From Pythium myriotylum (lineage: Eukaryota; Oomycota; Peronosporomycetes; Pythiales; Pythiaceae): a stretch of DNA of 64,000 nt. The notes beneath the pieces were generated by a model that saw only the letters and a list, made by a program, of their open reading frames with translations, had not been told where the DNA came from and searched no databases. Below, piece by piece: positions 51,501-63,358 of this stretch (the stretch's first letter is position 1; the number at the start of each line of letters is the position of its first letter). Where the stretch lies: NCBI GenBank assembly GCA_023091665.1, contig JALJCQ010000011.1:2108001-2172000 (forward strand), written 5' to 3'. A program made the position numbers and the translations under genes.

Positions 51501-54500
51501 TGAAGAAGCGCTAACAAAGCATCATGACGATGTGGATTATCTGAAGGATGACATTTCCAAAGCACTAGTGACGAAGGTCGTCCAGGCAAAGCACGAGGCT
51601 GAGGATGTCGCGATCGTGTTGGATACGATCGCATTAACAGAAGAGCGGGAAAAGAAGAAGAAGCAAACAAAACAGGTTCAGCAAGGGAAGAGTCAGAGTA
51701 ATCAAGAATCTAGGGAAGGGAATAAGTTACCGGAGACTGGAGGAGTTGAGGAAGAGCCCGAACAGCACTTGGATCACCCGGAGGATAAAGCACTCCGGCT
51801 TGCCCGAACACAGCAGCGGCATGAGAACATGGTCTTCGGCCGATTCCCTAGCGAACTGTATAAGAGCGGTATGACCCGAGAGGACCATTTGTTTCGCATG
51901 ACACAGGCCTTCCCTGAACCCCCACTTTCCAGTGTCCAGAGTCGGCTCCAGCATGTGTGCGTGGGTATGACCGACTTTAAGATGGCTGAAATGCTGCAAG
52001 AACTACCGTCGAAGCGTCACATCTGCGCTTATGCCAACAGCTTTCGGCGCCACGACAGGTCGTACGATCTTGAGCGTCTCGAATTGGACCTACTGGAGCA
52101 TTTTCGCATGGTTCGAGGCGCGAAAGAGTTGGCCGAGGCACTTGCAAACTTTGCAGAGACCGACTTGGAGTTTGGGCTCACTCGTGAGGTTCTGGCTATC
52201 GTGCAAAGCCAGAGCGAGAGCGCTTTGCAGCAGTTCGTAGCCCGAGAGACCGGAGAGATTGCGGAACAGAACGCCGAGACCATGCAAAAGAAATTAATTC
52301 GCATGGGGTACAGGACACCCGGTGATGACGAGGCTGCCACGACGATGGAGGCTACTGGTGGGAACCCAGCAGCAGTCCTCCTACAAAAGGAGCAGCATGA
52401 GCTGATCGAAAAAAAGAAACGTCTTCAGGAGGCACATACCCGCTTCTTGGACGCAATGCGACTGTGGAAAGAAGCTGAATTGTCTCTCCATGAGACCCAA
52501 AAGGCGCAAATGAAGGTGCAATCTTCATACCCAGTCCTGCCACCTCATCGCACCAAGTGGACTGAGCGTCTCAGTAACGCACTGCAACTGCCCGAAGCCA
52601 ACGCGCTCCAGCTAGAAGAGAAGTACACGGAGGTTCACGCCGTGTGCCGTGACTTCATCGAGACAAGTACAGCGATCGCACGGGTGTTAGTGCGTGAGCT
52701 CCACTTGCCTCCGAGCCAGAAATCGATCATGCCTTCTCGAGAATCGTCCATTGACGGACGAAAAGACGAGGTTCGCTCCACGAGTCGACTAAAGTATGAG
52801 GCACATGGCATCCTATTCAAGGTTTGCATAGATGATCACGGACGCTTCGAGCACTCGGACGAGTTCGCGGCCAAGTTTGGTGGCCATGAAGTGCGTAATT
52901 CTGCGCTGTACCACCGAGTGTTGCTCGGGCAGCGCGTGCTGATCCCACTCGAGTGCGTAGTCGATTTCCAAGGTTACCGTGTATTGTGTGCATCCAAATT
53001 GCCGATTGAAATCGTGTCATGGAATGAGGCCGGCACGACGATCCAGAAAGTGGTCAAGCAGCTCGTTCATGGCACAGACAATCGCGGTAAGACCATTATC
53101 TTTCAGAGCAAAGACCTAGATTCATTGCTGGCAGACGCCGCGTCTCGACTCAACCTCAGCCGCCACGGAGTGAGAGGCTATCACGATCTCACCTCCAAAA
53201 TCCTGCATGCACCCGCTGATCTACTGGGGTACGTTGACGCTGACAAGCGATTCGCGCTGGTGAATTTCTCCCGAGTGATGCCTCCAGAAGACCCTGAGAT
53301 TACGACACACCTCTGTGGCTCGACGCGCGGCATGTCAATACTGTGGCGCCAGCTGCGCCCAGAGTTTGTGGCGAGGTTCAGGACCCCACTGTCTTCAGAC
53401 GCGCTGTCTTCAATGACGTACTGCACCCCGGACTGGTTAAGCCAGGCTATGGGGGCCGAAGACGCAACCCGTGAGTTGCTAGACGTGACTATCCCTAATT
53501 TTGCAAGAAAGCTCTCACAGAAACCGAACTACTTCGCGGCCGCGACCTTTGACCTTGTGGAGGAAATGCATCGCCATGGGATCAACGTGCGTCACTTAGG
53601 GTTCCTGCGAGCCCAGTTCCCGGTCAAAGTGTCTGGTACAGCAACACTCCAGTATTCGACGGGCGAAATCCAGACGACCGAGGACTTCACACGAGAAGTG
53701 GACCGCGGTGCCCCAGTGTACATTCTTGGCAAGGCCTACACCGTGAGCCGCAGCAAGAAGCATCGATACGACGCTCAGTGCATCACGCTCAGAGAAGTTT
53801 ACATGGGCAACTCAATTCAGAACGTCCCAGTTTACGCTGGGCGTCAGGATTGTCTACACAACGCGGTTGCCATCCGTGAGCGCCTGTTGGTGGAGATGGT
53901 AGCACGCACGTTCAAGAACCTTGTGCGACATTATCTTCGCACAGCAGCCACACTCTCCCGAACAGGACTCACTCCCACGCTCCACAAGCGGATCCTCATT
54001 TACTGTCTGAATCTACTCACAGGCAGCGAACGAGGCAGCGAAGATACATTTTGGAAGGTCCATCTTTACGAAAGTACTCGGGTGCGGTTCGGCCCGCGTG
54101 CCGTCTCTGAGGTTGACCAGCAGAATTTCCGGCGCTCATTGTTGGCAAAGATGCATCTCTTGGTCTCGCGTGTGAGTGACACGATGGGAATCCGCCTCCG
54201 AGAAGCTGGCCTCAGGCGGTTTGAGAAATACCCGGACTGCTTTCTTTTTGTCCTTGATGACCTCGAAGACAGCAACTTCGACAGCGCGTGCCGTGTCAAA
54301 CATAATCTCTCGATGCTCCACTTTTCCATGGCCTCGCTTCTACTGCTACGAGCCACGGTCCAGCAAGCGACGTCGTATAAGCAGCTCGTTATTAGCGATC
54401 GACCGAGCGGCTACTGGACGCTCTGTGAAAGGCGCGGACTCTCCACGGCGGTAAACAGCGGGCTCTACGGAAAAGAGCTAAACGGCCGGTACCTCGCAGC

Positions 54501-57500
54501 ATGCATGCTTGAGGCTGAAGGCCCAATCGTGAACACGGACCTCAATCGAGCCATCGAGCTGCGAAAAGAAAAGCGGAGCTACGTCGCGTTTCCGGTGGTG
54601 TCTAAACTCTATCCACCAGACACAAACTCGCACATCGCACTTGAGGCCTGGTGTAAGTGTGACGGACACCCAAGCACACGCCGTGTCGTGCTCACGATCG
54701 GCCGGTTCACGATCAGCGCACTCAAGGCCAACGTTTGGGCGTTCAGTTTCAATGTCCGGAATATCGACATCCCGGCGTTCGGTGCACAGGTCGAGCTCCA
54801 TAAGTGGACGCATCTCGTTGGAACTTACGATGGCACAATGTTGAGACTGTACGTTGACGGCTTCTTGCAGAACGAAGTAGACGTCGAAAGTGTCGTGGAC
54901 ACGGAGCTCGCAAAGCGCGAAGCTGTGATCGCTAAGACCCGCCAGGATATTGCGGATCTCGAAGAGGAAGCACGTGGCAAATGCTTCAAGGAGGTCGATA
55001 GTGAGATGCAGCAGTATTTCAATACAAAAGAAGGCAAGAAACAAATAAAAACTATAAGCCAGAAGCTTCTAGACGAGCATGAGTTTCGTTTACGGCTCTC
55101 GAAGGCGGCGAGTAGCTCGACTACGACGGTGAACGCAGACAACCCGGCCAAGGCCGCACCAGCGTCAACAGCAACTGCATCGACCAAACGCGACTTATCC
55201 AAGGTCACCCGCGCCGACTTCGAGCCTCTGGCCAAGAATCAGATCCTTCGCGAGCAGTTTGAAGCACGCGTGACTACAGTCGTTGCCGAATTCAAGGAGA
55301 TGCGTCATCGCGTTAACCTCAAGATCGCCAAAGAGCTCGAGGAGCAGACGGATCAGGATGCCCGGGAGCTGCGAATAGGCTGCCTCTCCTCGGCGAGTCG
55401 CCGTGACGGCAAGTACTTTTTCCACGGCTGCATCGCCCACGTGGCGTACTACAATGGCCATATTCTCACGCGTGACCAAGTGAACGCCCACTACGTGCTC
55501 GGTGTGCGCGATCGTGCCCACACGTCGGACGACCTCTTCTCGCTCGCCTCGAGCCGCTTTGCACGAGCGCTCGCATATGCACCTGACGATAAAAGAACTC
55601 TTGAGAAGTTTGCCGAGAACATTTGCGCGTCGCTCAAATATGACCTCGACCACCAGTATGCGCAGGAAATGTACAAGAAAAAGGTCAAATGCGGACTCGA
55701 GCCATTTCTAACGACAGAGAATACCCACGGCATCGCCGAGATCCTCAAAAATTTGCCACGTGATCCGGCGTTCAGCGATCTTTTTGTGTATTGCTACCAC
55801 GCATTGCTCAGGATTCGCCCCGACTACTTCCAAGCGATCGAGTCGACCAGCTGCAGACTTGCTCTCCGCGAGTTGGGACGCATGCCGTTCCAGTTTTTCC
55901 TCGGTTCAAAGTCGGCAAACTCGATCGCCAATATTGGCACCGATAGAGAGCGCGAGCATGAGGAGATCGTCGTTTTTGCCGACGTGATCAAGAAGGTGCT
56001 CGTCGACTATCCATCATTCTACTGCGATCAACTCACAAATATGGGCTGGCTCCGCAGCCTGGAGAACCCACGAGCTGTCGTATATTTTGTCCTGAGCCTC
56101 GAAGCTGGCGAAGATGTGAGGTACATCAATCTGAAACACGTCTCGGACGTAAGCAATCAAGATATGGATGTAATCTCGAAGAATAACCGCTTTGCTATGG
56201 GATTCACGCTCGCGAACTGCTCGCTTCTCAGCGATGCAACAATCATGCGTCTCGTGCTGTGCTGCTCTCAGATCGAAGAGCTCGACTTGTCTTACTGCTC
56301 GCTGCTCACGGATGCTGCTATGGCGGCGATCGGGAAGTACTGTATCAGACTCAAGAAGTTTCGGATCGAGCACTGCCATCTTGTCTCGGACTTGGGCGTG
56401 GAGGCTGTCGTCAGAACGAACTCACGACTCGAGGAGCTCACGTTAAGCTACTGCGAGCGAGTGAGCGAGCGATGCATGGCTACTGTCGGCTCGTCTTGTC
56501 CAAATCTTGCCGTTCTGGAGCTTGAGCTATGCGTGCAGCTCAGTGGTGGATCTTTGAAGATACTGGCAGGCTCACTCGCGAATCCGACGAAGCTGCGCTC
56601 ACTAAACCTCGCCGGATGTCATCGTGTGACAGATGATGGGATGTTGGAGATTGCGAAGAAGTGTACACGGCTGCAACGCGTTAACGTGCGATTATGTGAT
56701 AAGCTAACGGATGCGTCGCTGAGAGTTCTGACGCACAACAATCTGGAACTTGAGGTTCTCAATATCGAAGAGATCACTGGCGCTACTTACAAGCTCTTCC
56801 ACTTCGACCAGGAGGGCGACGGCCGTGGTGTCGTAGACAAGAACCTGGGAAAGAAGCTCTGCGAGCTCACGCTGTCGGGATGCTCAGGTATGAACGACCA
56901 AGCGATGGGCCACGTCGGACATCGCGCCAAACGGATCCAGTCGCTGACGCTCTCGGCGTGCACCGAGATCACCGACCGTGGGCTGCGTTGGTTACTTGTG
57001 GAGGACATGCTGGACAAATCGAAGTGTGGCGAGCAACTCGAGCATCTGGATGTGAGCTACTGTCCCCAACTGAGTGCGGACGGCATCCGAGACGTTGTGG
57101 TTCACTGCTCCAAGCTTGTATCACTGAATCTTTCTGGTTGTATCCACCTCACGGACGAGAATCTAATTGAGATCATCAACGCTTGCTCAAAGCTCGTGCG
57201 ATTGGAGCTTGCGTTTTGCCGAGACCTGACCGACGCCGTGCTGCTTGCAATCGCCAAGCACTTATCGCTCGAAGTTCTCAACGTTGGGCGTTGCATCAAA
57301 GTGACGGACGATGGCATGCGCGAGATTGTGGGACAGCTGCCGGTGCTGCGCATGCTCAATGTGTCAGCCTGCAAGCGCCTGACAGAGAAAACACTGCTCG
57401 GACTCTTGGAGGCATGCGAACTGCTGGAGGAAATCGACGTAACCCATTGCCCACATTTTCCAGTTGAGGTGCTCGCTCAGTTCGTGCGCCGCAAGATCAA

Positions 57501-57759
57501 AGTCGTTTGTGCCAAAGTTGAGGAAGTGTCGATTGCTGAGGTCGTGCAGAGAAGCGAGCTGATGAAAGTTGAACACGAGGCAGCGAATGGTGTGAAGAAC
57601 GCGGAGCCTGCCGCAGACGGAGACGATGTTGATCGACCTCATCGCCGCGATGACGTTGTTGCCGAGGCGAAGAAATCGACTCGGAAAGCGCGCCTGCCGG
57701 ATTCGAGTCTTCCCCTCATTCACCAGCGTAGCATTGGGCGAGGTCCAGCCTCTCCATGA
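48508..57759 (+). CDS. Giant coiled-coil, IQ, LamG-like and leucine-rich-repeat protein
   Basis: One uninterrupted frame of 3083 residues, with no intron in 9.25 kb although most neighbours have 60-80 nt introns. The N terminus MGNEIS fits N-myristoylation (Gly2, Ser6). Order: coiled coil with Leu heptads ([18 protein letters not shown]); acidic stretch about 230-310; long coiled coil (about 385-610); a hydrophobic patch around 640-665 ([20 protein letters not shown]); an IQ motif near 882 ([17 protein letters not shown]); more coil; a LamG/concanavalin-like domain about 2038-2128 ([20 protein letters not shown] ... [20 protein letters not shown]); and about 17 cysteine-type leucine-rich repeats at 2540-2990 ([34 protein letters not shown]), as in AMN1/FBXL proteins but without an F-box. 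IQ motifs bind calmodulin. A membrane-attached scaffold, perhaps ciliary, is inference only. Confidence 0.75.
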   Translation: MGNEISRALESDVVASPNGVVAEQLRADGGVRRAAADVARRRELFAFCADWDLQRLADLLRWYSRIHAARDDRTLDLRGLHEQVDALELALATRQALLQQTDEELRELEVAGSHEDPESEEKELVRATLESRRDELAQEIRETQLALQERRVHLLATVDGVDLTREVKWPAFLKAVGRVHFHSALEVHAASYDAWHPAAAGYAMTRDGQATSELKEFEKGDILLPPPANHEIDGHTDDSASSSAASDDNVASDAEDSDEDDGDEKEAVLEDPQALQVVEKKPVKEGDDEEEDGDEEEDGGDEKEKPSPGGQLPSQVGDAVIKGTEAPLTADLLAEHTDKTTEEASPNAAYRSALQRPRIIKRPVPNAFDASTRSPVFFGYTLEKRADELVEALSQDDALVAKENKIFDRKVQSRRDKLDETLKSERGKLDVLKQREADTQQKRERYWEKRQADFDRARKELDPNDIFFRTREVQDKKTRDTQAFEDEEMRRQKEKIEARMRTAEEEFAKSMDQIRAVRETDAPLGDIRIKFHEVEVDQFHEEMLRAKALLATAKEEYVALKTTKTFAVGNQESKNRAQLLYAEDQIKTRERELEAVCALYEDELFLLKRAQENFDREQLFLPFFRCLQLPDQGLGAGPRHGFTVLEMAFALLIGIGVVPLPLKIEFLFRMFATPASQRKGSIAASILLLQREAFTEVLRLGLFLFRRLGDFRPRQEITREFLRGIAEREFLQLDLVIESDQVDSKRNGMTRAEFESYCTTLVTRSKYLSELLGVAWRYEQLSRFVVQNMSAVHQYKLGLLNVNDLKFAIAKQSITARAELSRWKKEVIHERALAMGENDPLKTDYSKYLPKRQSKLLSKVVPLDHGGYRNLLHYRMEVILRATIKLQTTWRARKGRQKARLAAEKQAFYHARGIALQDARDAVESEWREKDEKPAHTVEKMKFEAKIRMKQVKLRTKGNAFTREQVLALLTEEAVQLAQKEVENRFREMEEELGYLKHEEALTKHHDDVDYLKDDISKALVTKVVQAKHEAEDVAIVLDTIALTEEREKKKKQTKQVQQGKSQSNQESREGNKLPETGGVEEEPEQHLDHPEDKALRLARTQQRHENMVFGRFPSELYKSGMTREDHLFRMTQAFPEPPLSSVQSRLQHVCVGMTDFKMAEMLQELPSKRHICAYANSFRRHDRSYDLERLELDLLEHFRMVRGAKELAEALANFAETDLEFGLTREVLAIVQSQSESALQQFVARETGEIAEQNAETMQKKLIRMGYRTPGDDEAATTMEATGGNPAAVLLQKEQHELIEKKKRLQEAHTRFLDAMRLWKEAELSLHETQKAQMKVQSSYPVLPPHRTKWTERLSNALQLPEANALQLEEKYTEVHAVCRDFIETSTAIARVLVRELHLPPSQKSIMPSRESSIDGRKDEVRSTSRLKYEAHGILFKVCIDDHGRFEHSDEFAAKFGGHEVRNSALYHRVLLGQRVLIPLECVVDFQGYRVLCASKLPIEIVSWNEAGTTIQKVVKQLVHGTDNRGKTIIFQSKDLDSLLADAASRLNLSRHGVRGYHDLTSKILHAPADLLGYVDADKRFALVNFSRVMPPEDPEITTHLCGSTRGMSILWRQLRPEFVARFRTPLSSDALSSMTYCTPDWLSQAMGAEDATRELLDVTIPNFARKLSQKPNYFAAATFDLVEEMHRHGINVRHLGFLRAQFPVKVSGTATLQYSTGEIQTTEDFTREVDRGAPVYILGKAYTVSRSKKHRYDAQCITLREVYMGNSIQNVPVYAGRQDCLHNAVAIRERLLVEMVARTFKNLVRHYLRTAATLSRTGLTPTLHKRILIYCLNLLTGSERGSEDTFWKVHLYESTRVRFGPRAVSEVDQQNFRRSLLAKMHLLVSRVSDTMGIRLREAGLRRFEKYPDCFLFVLDDLEDSNFDSACRVKHNLSMLHFSMASLLLLRATVQQATSYKQLVISDRPSGYWTLCERRGLSTAVNSGLYGKELNGRYLAACMLEAEGPIVNTDLNRAIELRKEKRSYVAFPVVSKLYPPDTNSHIALEAWCKCDGHPSTRRVVLTIGRFTISALKANVWAFSFNVRNIDIPAFGAQVELHKWTHLVGTYDGTMLRLYVDGFLQNEVDVESVVDTELAKREAVIAKTRQDIADLEEEARGKCFKEVDSEMQQYFNTKEGKKQIKTISQKLLDEHEFRLRLSKAASSSTTTVNADNPAKAAPASTATASTKRDLSKVTRADFEPLAKNQILREQFEARVTTVVAEFKEMRHRVNLKIAKELEEQTDQDARELRIGCLSSASRRDGKYFFHGCIAHVAYYNGHILTRDQVNAHYVLGVRDRAHTSDDLFSLASSRFARALAYAPDDKRTLEKFAENICASLKYDLDHQYAQEMYKKKVKCGLEPFLTTENTHGIAEILKNLPRDPAFSDLFVYCYHALLRIRPDYFQAIESTSCRLALRELGRMPFQFFLGSKSANSIANIGTDREREHEEIVVFADVIKKVLVDYPSFYCDQLTNMGWLRSLENPRAVVYFVLSLEAGEDVRYINLKHVSDVSNQDMDVISKNNRFAMGFTLANCSLLSDATIMRLVLCCSQIEELDLSYCSLLTDAAMAAIGKYCIRLKKFRIEHCHLVSDLGVEAVVRTNSRLEELTLSYCERVSERCMATVGSSCPNLAVLELELCVQLSGGSLKILAGSLANPTKLRSLNLAGCHRVTDDGMLEIAKKCTRLQRVNVRLCDKLTDASLRVLTHNNLELEVLNIEEITGATYKLFHFDQEGDGRGVVDKNLGKKLCELTLSGCSGMNDQAMGHVGHRAKRIQSLTLSACTEITDRGLRWLLVEDMLDKSKCGEQLEHLDVSYCPQLSADGIRDVVVHCSKLVSLNLSGCIHLTDENLIEIINACSKLVRLELAFCRDLTDAVLLAIAKHLSLEVLNVGRCIKVTDDGMREIVGQLPVLRMLNVSACKRLTEKTLLGLLEACELLEEIDVTHCPHFPVEVLAQFVRRKIKVVCAKVEEVSIAEVVQRSELMKVEHEAANGVKNAEPAADGDDVDRPHRRDDVVAEAKKSTRKARLPDSSLPLIHQRSIGRGPASP

Positions 57760-57828
57760 TACCCCACAGCGCCAAATTTAGCCCCGACGCGACGAAAAGC
57801 AGAGTTCAGTGTGGTCGAGAGAGGAAGG

Positions 57829-58864
57829 ATGGATCGATACGAAGCCGAAGGTCTCTCGGAACATCCACATGACGAGAGCGATTATGAGGGAATCGATGCG
57901 CATGGTGACGATCAAGAACCCGATGGACCACTGTCGCTCCACCTTGACGGGCTCAAATCGGACGCCACAGACAGTGGGGCAACCGAGCAGGAGAAACATG
58001 AGCTGTCGTTCTTGCGGTTAGAGAATACGCTTCTCAAGAAGAAAATCAAGGCTCTCGAGCGCATCTCTCGAGGAGAAAAGCGAAGTGTGTAAGAGAATGA
58101 TGGGCAAAGCTCACGAGGAATGCTGGTAGATCTAATGATCACCTGACTTGGTGCAGGAAGCTGATCGTAGACGAATCTGATATGGAGAGGATCAACGATC
58201 TTCTCAAGAAAGCCGAGGACGCCAAGGCTGAAGCGTTGGACTATGTCGCGAACACATCTCGGGAGAAAGTAAGTTGACTTTTCGGTGTTTGTGCGATGGG
58301 CTCCACTCACCGAATCTGATGAATCGACCGCAGTTGGGTCAAGACGTGAAGGTTCTACAGTCGATCCTGAAGAAAGCGAAAGCGGAGCGCCATGCATTCA
58401 AGAAGAAGATCCGAGCGGCCGAAGAGAAGCTCCAATTAGAGAAGCAGAAGATCGAAAAGGAGGAGATCCGCTTCCAAGTGGACCGCGAGATCTTTGCCAA
58501 GATCGTCAAGGTGAGAAAGTGTCGAGTTATTGCTCTCTTCTCCTAGGACGAGATGCTCATGGGGCAACCTCGCTGATGGCAGGACGACCGCGACGCGTAC
58601 AAGTATGAAGTGAACCTGCTCGCTCAGAAAGTGGTCGAGGTCCAGAAGGAGAAGCACGAGCTCTTTCTGTGGGCCAAGGAGCAGCAGGAACGCCACTTGC
58701 AGGAGCTCCGCAAGCTCACGCGAGCCTTGGCGCGCACGCGGAAGATGACGGACGAGCAGAAGGCGGCGAGCGAGGCCGTGTTATGTGACGTGCGAGCCGT
58801 GCAGGCGGTTGTGGTAGGCCCCGTGTCAGATCTAGAGGCTCTAGAACAAGTGACGACCGAGTAG
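57829..58864 (+). CDS. Small coiled-coil protein
   Basis: Four exons, 57829-58088, 58157-58268, 58334-58510 and 58583-58864, give 276 residues. The acidic, likely disordered N terminus ([20 protein letters not shown]) is followed by nearly continuous coiled coil from about residue 55: [78 protein letters not shown]. No catalytic motif. Coiled-coil proteins of this size are common in cilia, centrosomes and vesicle tethers; none can be assigned. The start is only 69 bp after the giant gene's stop, so its promoter must be very short or lie inside that gene. The stop is 55 bp from the convergent 150-residue gene. Confidence 0.7.
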
Positions 58865-58919
58865 ACACTCGGGTACGCGAAACGCCCGAGTCAACACAGT
58901 TGGTGAGACAGCTTCTTGT

Positions 58920-59637
58920 CTATTCGAGGGGGTTGTAGATGATGCGCTGGAGCCCGTCGCGCTGCTCCGAGACCTGGACGACCATCTTGAGGTCCATGAT
59001 GTCGCCGTCGTCGTGCGCAAAGGACGCGATGAGTAATCCGCAGTTGGTGAGCTGGCTGGGCTGGATGCCGGCGATGTCGATGTGGGACACCTGCGAGGTC
59101 GGAACGTCCGTAGTGGTCAGTCGAGACACAGACACAGAGAACCGAAGCACGGAGCGCACCGAGAACTGGAAGTGGTTGGGTCCTTTGTTGTAGTCCTTGG
59201 GCTCGACGCGTCCGAGCTGCGGGAAAGTGGCGTGTCAATGCTTTTGAAAAAACAAAAGCGAGCTCGTGAAGAGCTCCGACTCGGCTCAGACGAGGCTCGA
59301 GTCGTCAGCGCGCTGTCGTCGGACTGTACCTGGATGAGGTGGCGCTTGGTGACCGAGTCGACGAGGTACTGGGACAGTTGCGAGAAGGCCAGTCACATAT
59401 CGCGATCCAAGAGAGAATCCCAGAGAGGAAGATCGCGCCACCATCACTCACACTGATGGTCCAGACGCCGTTGGCGACCGGCTTGCTGAGGTGGAAGTCG
59501 ACCTCGAGACGCAGCTCGTCGGTGAGCGGCGCCGGGTTGGGCGAAATGTCGACGGCCTCGACGTCCACGCGCGGCAGCGAGCGCAGCGAGCGCTCGTCGG
59601 GCGCGGCGCGCGGCGACGACGACTTGGCCTCGCTCAT
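58920..59637 (-). CDS. Conserved-looking 150-residue beta-rich protein
   Basis: Four exons, 59637-59452, 59368-59330, 59216-59160 and 59090-58920, encode 150 residues. The intron 59091-59159 (69 nt) is also open in frame; it was called because GTGCGC...CTGAC...GCAG fits the local intron pattern and gives continuous NHFQFSVSHIDIAGIQ. After a Ser-rich start the rest alternates like a beta sandwich: LRLEVDFHLSKPVANGVWTI, YLVDSVTKRHLIQLG, GLLIASFAHDDGDIMDLKMV, ending RIIYNPLE. The even pattern and compact size suggest a conserved single-domain protein, but I do not recognise the family. The 13-codon second exon is unusually small. Confidence 0.65.
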
Positions 59638-61631
59638 GGCGGAGGCGACTCTGTGTCCAAAGGTTGGCCGGTGGGTGGCGCGGCGTGTCGCACGAAGGTG
59701 TCGCACTATCATCTTCTGATGGCACTATCAAGATTGAGAGAGTTGAAGACTAGAGTGGGATGTACTGAGATTGAGCGCTCGTTTTTTGTCCACTCAACCC
59801 ATGGGTTATCTCAGTACATCGGCTGCTGTCCGAGTGGAGTTTTGGTAGGGGATGTGTCGTGACGATGAATCTGAAATAAACTACTTTTGAAGAGGAAAGA
59901 ATAAATTACCCCTACCCACATATCTCGGATAACTTCCCGGGAAGCCTCTTCTGTTAACCAACCGAAATGTTTCCGAAGCTGAATTAAGTTTCTCGGCGAC
60001 TTCGCCGCCCATTCGCCGCGAGCGAAGAAGCTCGCACGCCGCTTCAAGATGGGATCAAAGACGCGCAGGCGACACAAGCGCCAGCAACCGCCGCCACTGA
60101 CGACCGGATGACCACGACTCCCGCACCTCATTTCTGAACAACCAGAGCTTCAACGTGGCTGGAGCTGAGTTGAGCTGCGAGCGCATTTCAGTCCACTGGA
60201 TTCAACGTGAGAATCCACCCAGTCCCTGAACCAAGAGAGGCAGTGAGAAACCCACGAGTACTGGGTGCACTTTGTGGGTCTGAAGTCTCATACGAGTGGA
60301 AAATTCCCACTGAATCGATATCGATACAGCGCATATCGCACACCACCTGCCAGTCGTGGGTGCCACCTCACCCCGCGTCATGCTGAGATGTTGATGCGGC
60401 GCGCTTTCGCAGTTGAATTGCGAAATTTAGGATAGGGCGCGAACGAAACTAAAAAAAAGTAGAGGACGCCCCTTCAAATTGTGGACAGAGGCTTCCACGT
60501 GCGTACCCTCACGACGATCGTTTCAGTTTTCTTTAAAACTACACCAACGACCGGCGCGCTGGCTTGTAGCTCCAGCGCTTCCTACAGTGCGCAGCTCGAG
60601 ATCGGCCAAAGCCGTTTCGCAACGGTCAGCGCGAAGCCCAAGGCACGACACCGTCGGGGCAGTTGAGGGCGCAGTGGCGTGCCCGTCGTGAAGCCTGGCG
60701 TCGCTGGACTGGTCGCCGGGTTAAAAAAAAAACCACCTCTCCTGGAAAACTGTTGGATCTCGTTCCGTGTGGCCGGGCTCTGAAAAGTTGAGCCATCTTG
60801 GTCCTCGTCGACGTGGTGGATCGGCGCGTCAGTTTAGTTTGCGGGTTCGAATTTATATCTTTCTCTGACCGATCGATCGCTTCTGAAACGTGCGGTTCGG
60901 AACTGGTTTCTTCGAACCGCAAGCGTCCGTTTGTGGGCCTCACGTCAGGAACAAGTAGAAAAGCCAGCAGTGGGCGGGCGGGGCGCCCTTGCCGTTTCGC
61001 CACTCCAACGACTTGGCCCGGCGCTGCGCGCGGTCGCCGTAATATTCCCGCCCGAGTTTTCGTAAGAAATCGAGAAGTTGGCGATTGCCGCGCGAGAGTG
61101 AAGACCGTTTTTTCTCAGGCAAACCCACCCCGAACACAGAGCGACCCACTGCAATTGCTCACATCGCCGGGTTTCGCCAAAATTTCCCCCGCCGCGTTCG
61201 CTCGGCTTCTCTGCCGTGGGTCACAGAACCACGCTGGCCGGCGCGGACGAGGCACCCGGGCACCTCGCAACACTCGCACCGAATGAGGTGACTCCCTTCG
61301 GGTTCCTCAACTCCAACCCAAGTCGTCGAGTGAGTGTGCGTCTCCTTTCTCTGCTCAGCGAGAAAAACTCAGCCGCGTCTGATGTCGCGTAGTGGGACTT
61401 GTGGCCGCCAAGCACACGCCAACACTCTGGCGGCACAAAAACGGCGGAAGCCGACAAAAAAAAACGAACATAATCAAATTCCCCCGCCGCTTAGGACTCG
61501 ACGGCCGTTGCCGACGTCAGCGCTCCCCTCGAGTTTTTTTTTTTTTTGTTTCGTTCCTCTCTCGCTCGCCAACGTTGGTGCCGTCTGCAGCGACCATTCG
61601 CCAACGCGCCAACTCCCCGAGACCCCCGACC
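59638..61631. other. Gene-poor interval
   Basis: 2 kb with homopolymer runs (A at about 60451 and 60723, T at about 61536) and only short conflicting frames. The frame of the downstream PH/phosphatase gene stays open from 61392, but without support from motifs. It includes the promoters of the two flanking divergent genes. Confidence 0.4.
59759..59820. repeat. 13-bp perfect inverted repeat
   Basis: Arms at 59759-59771 and 59808-59820 (GATGTACTGAGAT and its complement) enclose 36 bp. It lies about 120 bp upstream of the start of the 150-residue gene. It could be the remnant of a very small foldback element or a hairpin in a transcript. Confidence 0.7.
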
Positions 61632-63038
61632 ATGATGCCGCTCGGCGACGACGACGAGCTGCGCGCCGCCTCGGCGCCGGCGTCGCCCGTAAATGCCCAT
61701 GCACACGCGAACCGTGGCGCCTACCGCCTGCCGCGACCTGAGTCTGATCCCGACGCGAATGCCACCACGATGAAGCGCCGCGTGCAGTTCGCGGACGCGC
61801 TCGCGAGCACGCAGGTGACGGCGGCGACGCACCACGCGACGCCGCCCGACGCCAAGCAGGTGATCCACAACACGTCGTCGCGGCGGCTCGCGATCGACGA
61901 AGTGGAGCTCTTGTTCTCCGAGCCCACCAAGTTCCCGCCGGCGCAGGACGACTTCGTGGCCGACAAGCTCGCGCGGCGCCAGGAGCTGCTCGTGGCCGGC
62001 GCCATGGAGCTCAAGAGCGTCAACGCCATCGGCATCTGGCGCTGGAAGACCTACTGGGTCGAGCTCTTCAACGGCGTGCTCATGTTCCACAAGCCCGAGC
62101 GCGTCGTGGACAAGGAGCCCAAGAAGGTCTTCATCACGGGCTGCCAGCTCAAGATCGTCGACGCCAAGGACGGCGTGCTCGAGATCCACCACATCTTCCA
62201 GCACAAGATGGCCGTCAAGCTCGTCAAGCTGCAGACCAAGGCCGACCTCTTCGTCTGGTGGTGGGCGCTCCAGCTCGCGTCCGTGCACAAGGCCGTCCTG
62301 GCCAAGCCCAGCTCGCTCTCGCCGCTCCAGCTCGTCGACATCTCGACCAAGGTCGAGAACGTGCTCTTCCCGCGCCCGACGCGCGCGCTCTCGACCAAGC
62401 TCGGCGACCGACCGAGCGTCACGCACCTGCTGCTCGTGCGCCACGGCGAGGCCGAGAACATCCACTTCCGCGTCGCCGACAAAGAAAAGGGACTCACGCC
62501 GCGAGGCCGCGAGCAGGCCGCCGCCACGGCGCAGCACATCGCCAGGCTGCTCGCGGACGCCGGCGCCGACGAGAGCAACGTGCAGCTGGTCTTCGGCGGC
62601 CTGCAGCGCACGTTCGAGACGGCGCAGGAGTTCGAGCGCGCCATGCCCTGGCTCAAGCACACGAACGAGTGCTGCCTGCTCGAGGAAGGCGCGCCGCAGT
62701 CGATCGACCACGCGCAGCGCCTCGACTTCCGCGCCGCCATGCACCGCACGGCCTACGAGACGCTCTGCCGGCACGACCCGAACGAGCCCGTCCGCGTGAG
62801 CGCCAACAACATGCTCGAGAACTTCAAGATCCTCATCTGCCACACGAGCTTCGTGCAGCACTGCATCGCGCAGACGCACGGCATCTCCAAGGACGTGGTT
62901 AAGATCGGCGCGCCGATCGGCCACTGCAGCATCACGCAGATCGATGTCTTCAAGGACACCGACAAGTCGGAACGCATGGAGGTCGTGTACTCGAACCGCG
63001 TGCAGCACCTCAAGCTCACCCACCGCACGAGCGAGTAA
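61632..63038 (+). CDS. PH-like domain plus histidine phosphatase (phosphoglycerate-mutase-like) protein
   Basis: A single exon of 468 residues from the ATG at 61632 (ATG also at 61635). The first 95 residues are low complexity (Ala/His/Pro-rich). Residues about 115-225 look like a PH domain: AGAMELKSVNAIGIWRWKTY, WVELFNGVLMFHKPERVV, closing helix DLFVWWWALQLASVHKAVL. From about 270 a histidine-phosphatase fold follows: THLLLVRHGEAENIHF with the catalytic RHG, GLTPRGREQAAATAQHIA, FGGLQRTFETAQEF in place of the usual SxLxRT, and the second His motif ILICHTSFVQHCI. The nucleophile His, Arg and second His are present. The family includes phosphoglycerate mutases, fructose-2,6-bisphosphatases and PGAM5/UBASH3-type protein phosphatases. 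With a PH domain a membrane-recruited phosphatase is likely (inference); the substrate is unknown. Confidence 0.8.
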   Translation: MMPLGDDDELRAASAPASPVNAHAHANRGAYRLPRPESDPDANATTMKRRVQFADALASTQVTAATHHATPPDAKQVIHNTSSRRLAIDEVELLFSEPTKFPPAQDDFVADKLARRQELLVAGAMELKSVNAIGIWRWKTYWVELFNGVLMFHKPERVVDKEPKKVFITGCQLKIVDAKDGVLEIHHIFQHKMAVKLVKLQTKADLFVWWWALQLASVHKAVLAKPSSLSPLQLVDISTKVENVLFPRPTRALSTKLGDRPSVTHLLLVRHGEAENIHFRVADKEKGLTPRGREQAAATAQHIARLLADAGADESNVQLVFGGLQRTFETAQEFERAMPWLKHTNECCLLEEGAPQSIDHAQRLDFRAAMHRTAYETLCRHDPNEPVRVSANNMLENFKILICHTSFVQHCIAQTHGISKDVVKIGAPIGHCSITQIDVFKDTDKSERMEVVYSNRVQHLKLTHRTSE

Positions 63039-63358
63039 GCCTCGACGAACGAGCCAACGACCCCCCGTCCATCGAATATTTATGGGGGCGGCAGCTCGCC
63101 TCCGACCGGCTTACCGTGCCCACCAAACACCATCCAAGTTACAAGTAGACTAGCCCCTCCCCACCAAGCCCCCCGTAGAGTATCATCACAAGCACACTAA
63201 AAGAAGCCGCCGTAATCTAGCAACCCAAGTACCACCAGATAGACTACGAGAAATCGAATAGAGCACCACCCTAGCCTTCCGCGAGGAAGAAGGATTCCTT
63301 AGAATGCAAACACGCGTTTTCCACTACGATCTTTTTGTGTTCAAACAGAGAAAAGTGC
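63039..63358. other. Intergenic interval (convergent 3' ends)
   Basis: 320 bp between the stops of two convergent genes, C-rich then AT-richer. Nothing else seen. Confidence 0.4.

Noticed and set aside
61491..63023. 510-codon minus-strand frame opposite the PH/phosphatase gene
   Set aside because: Composition (Leu/Val/Arg/Asp from GC-rich antisense) is typical of shadows; the plus strand has RHG and PH motifs.
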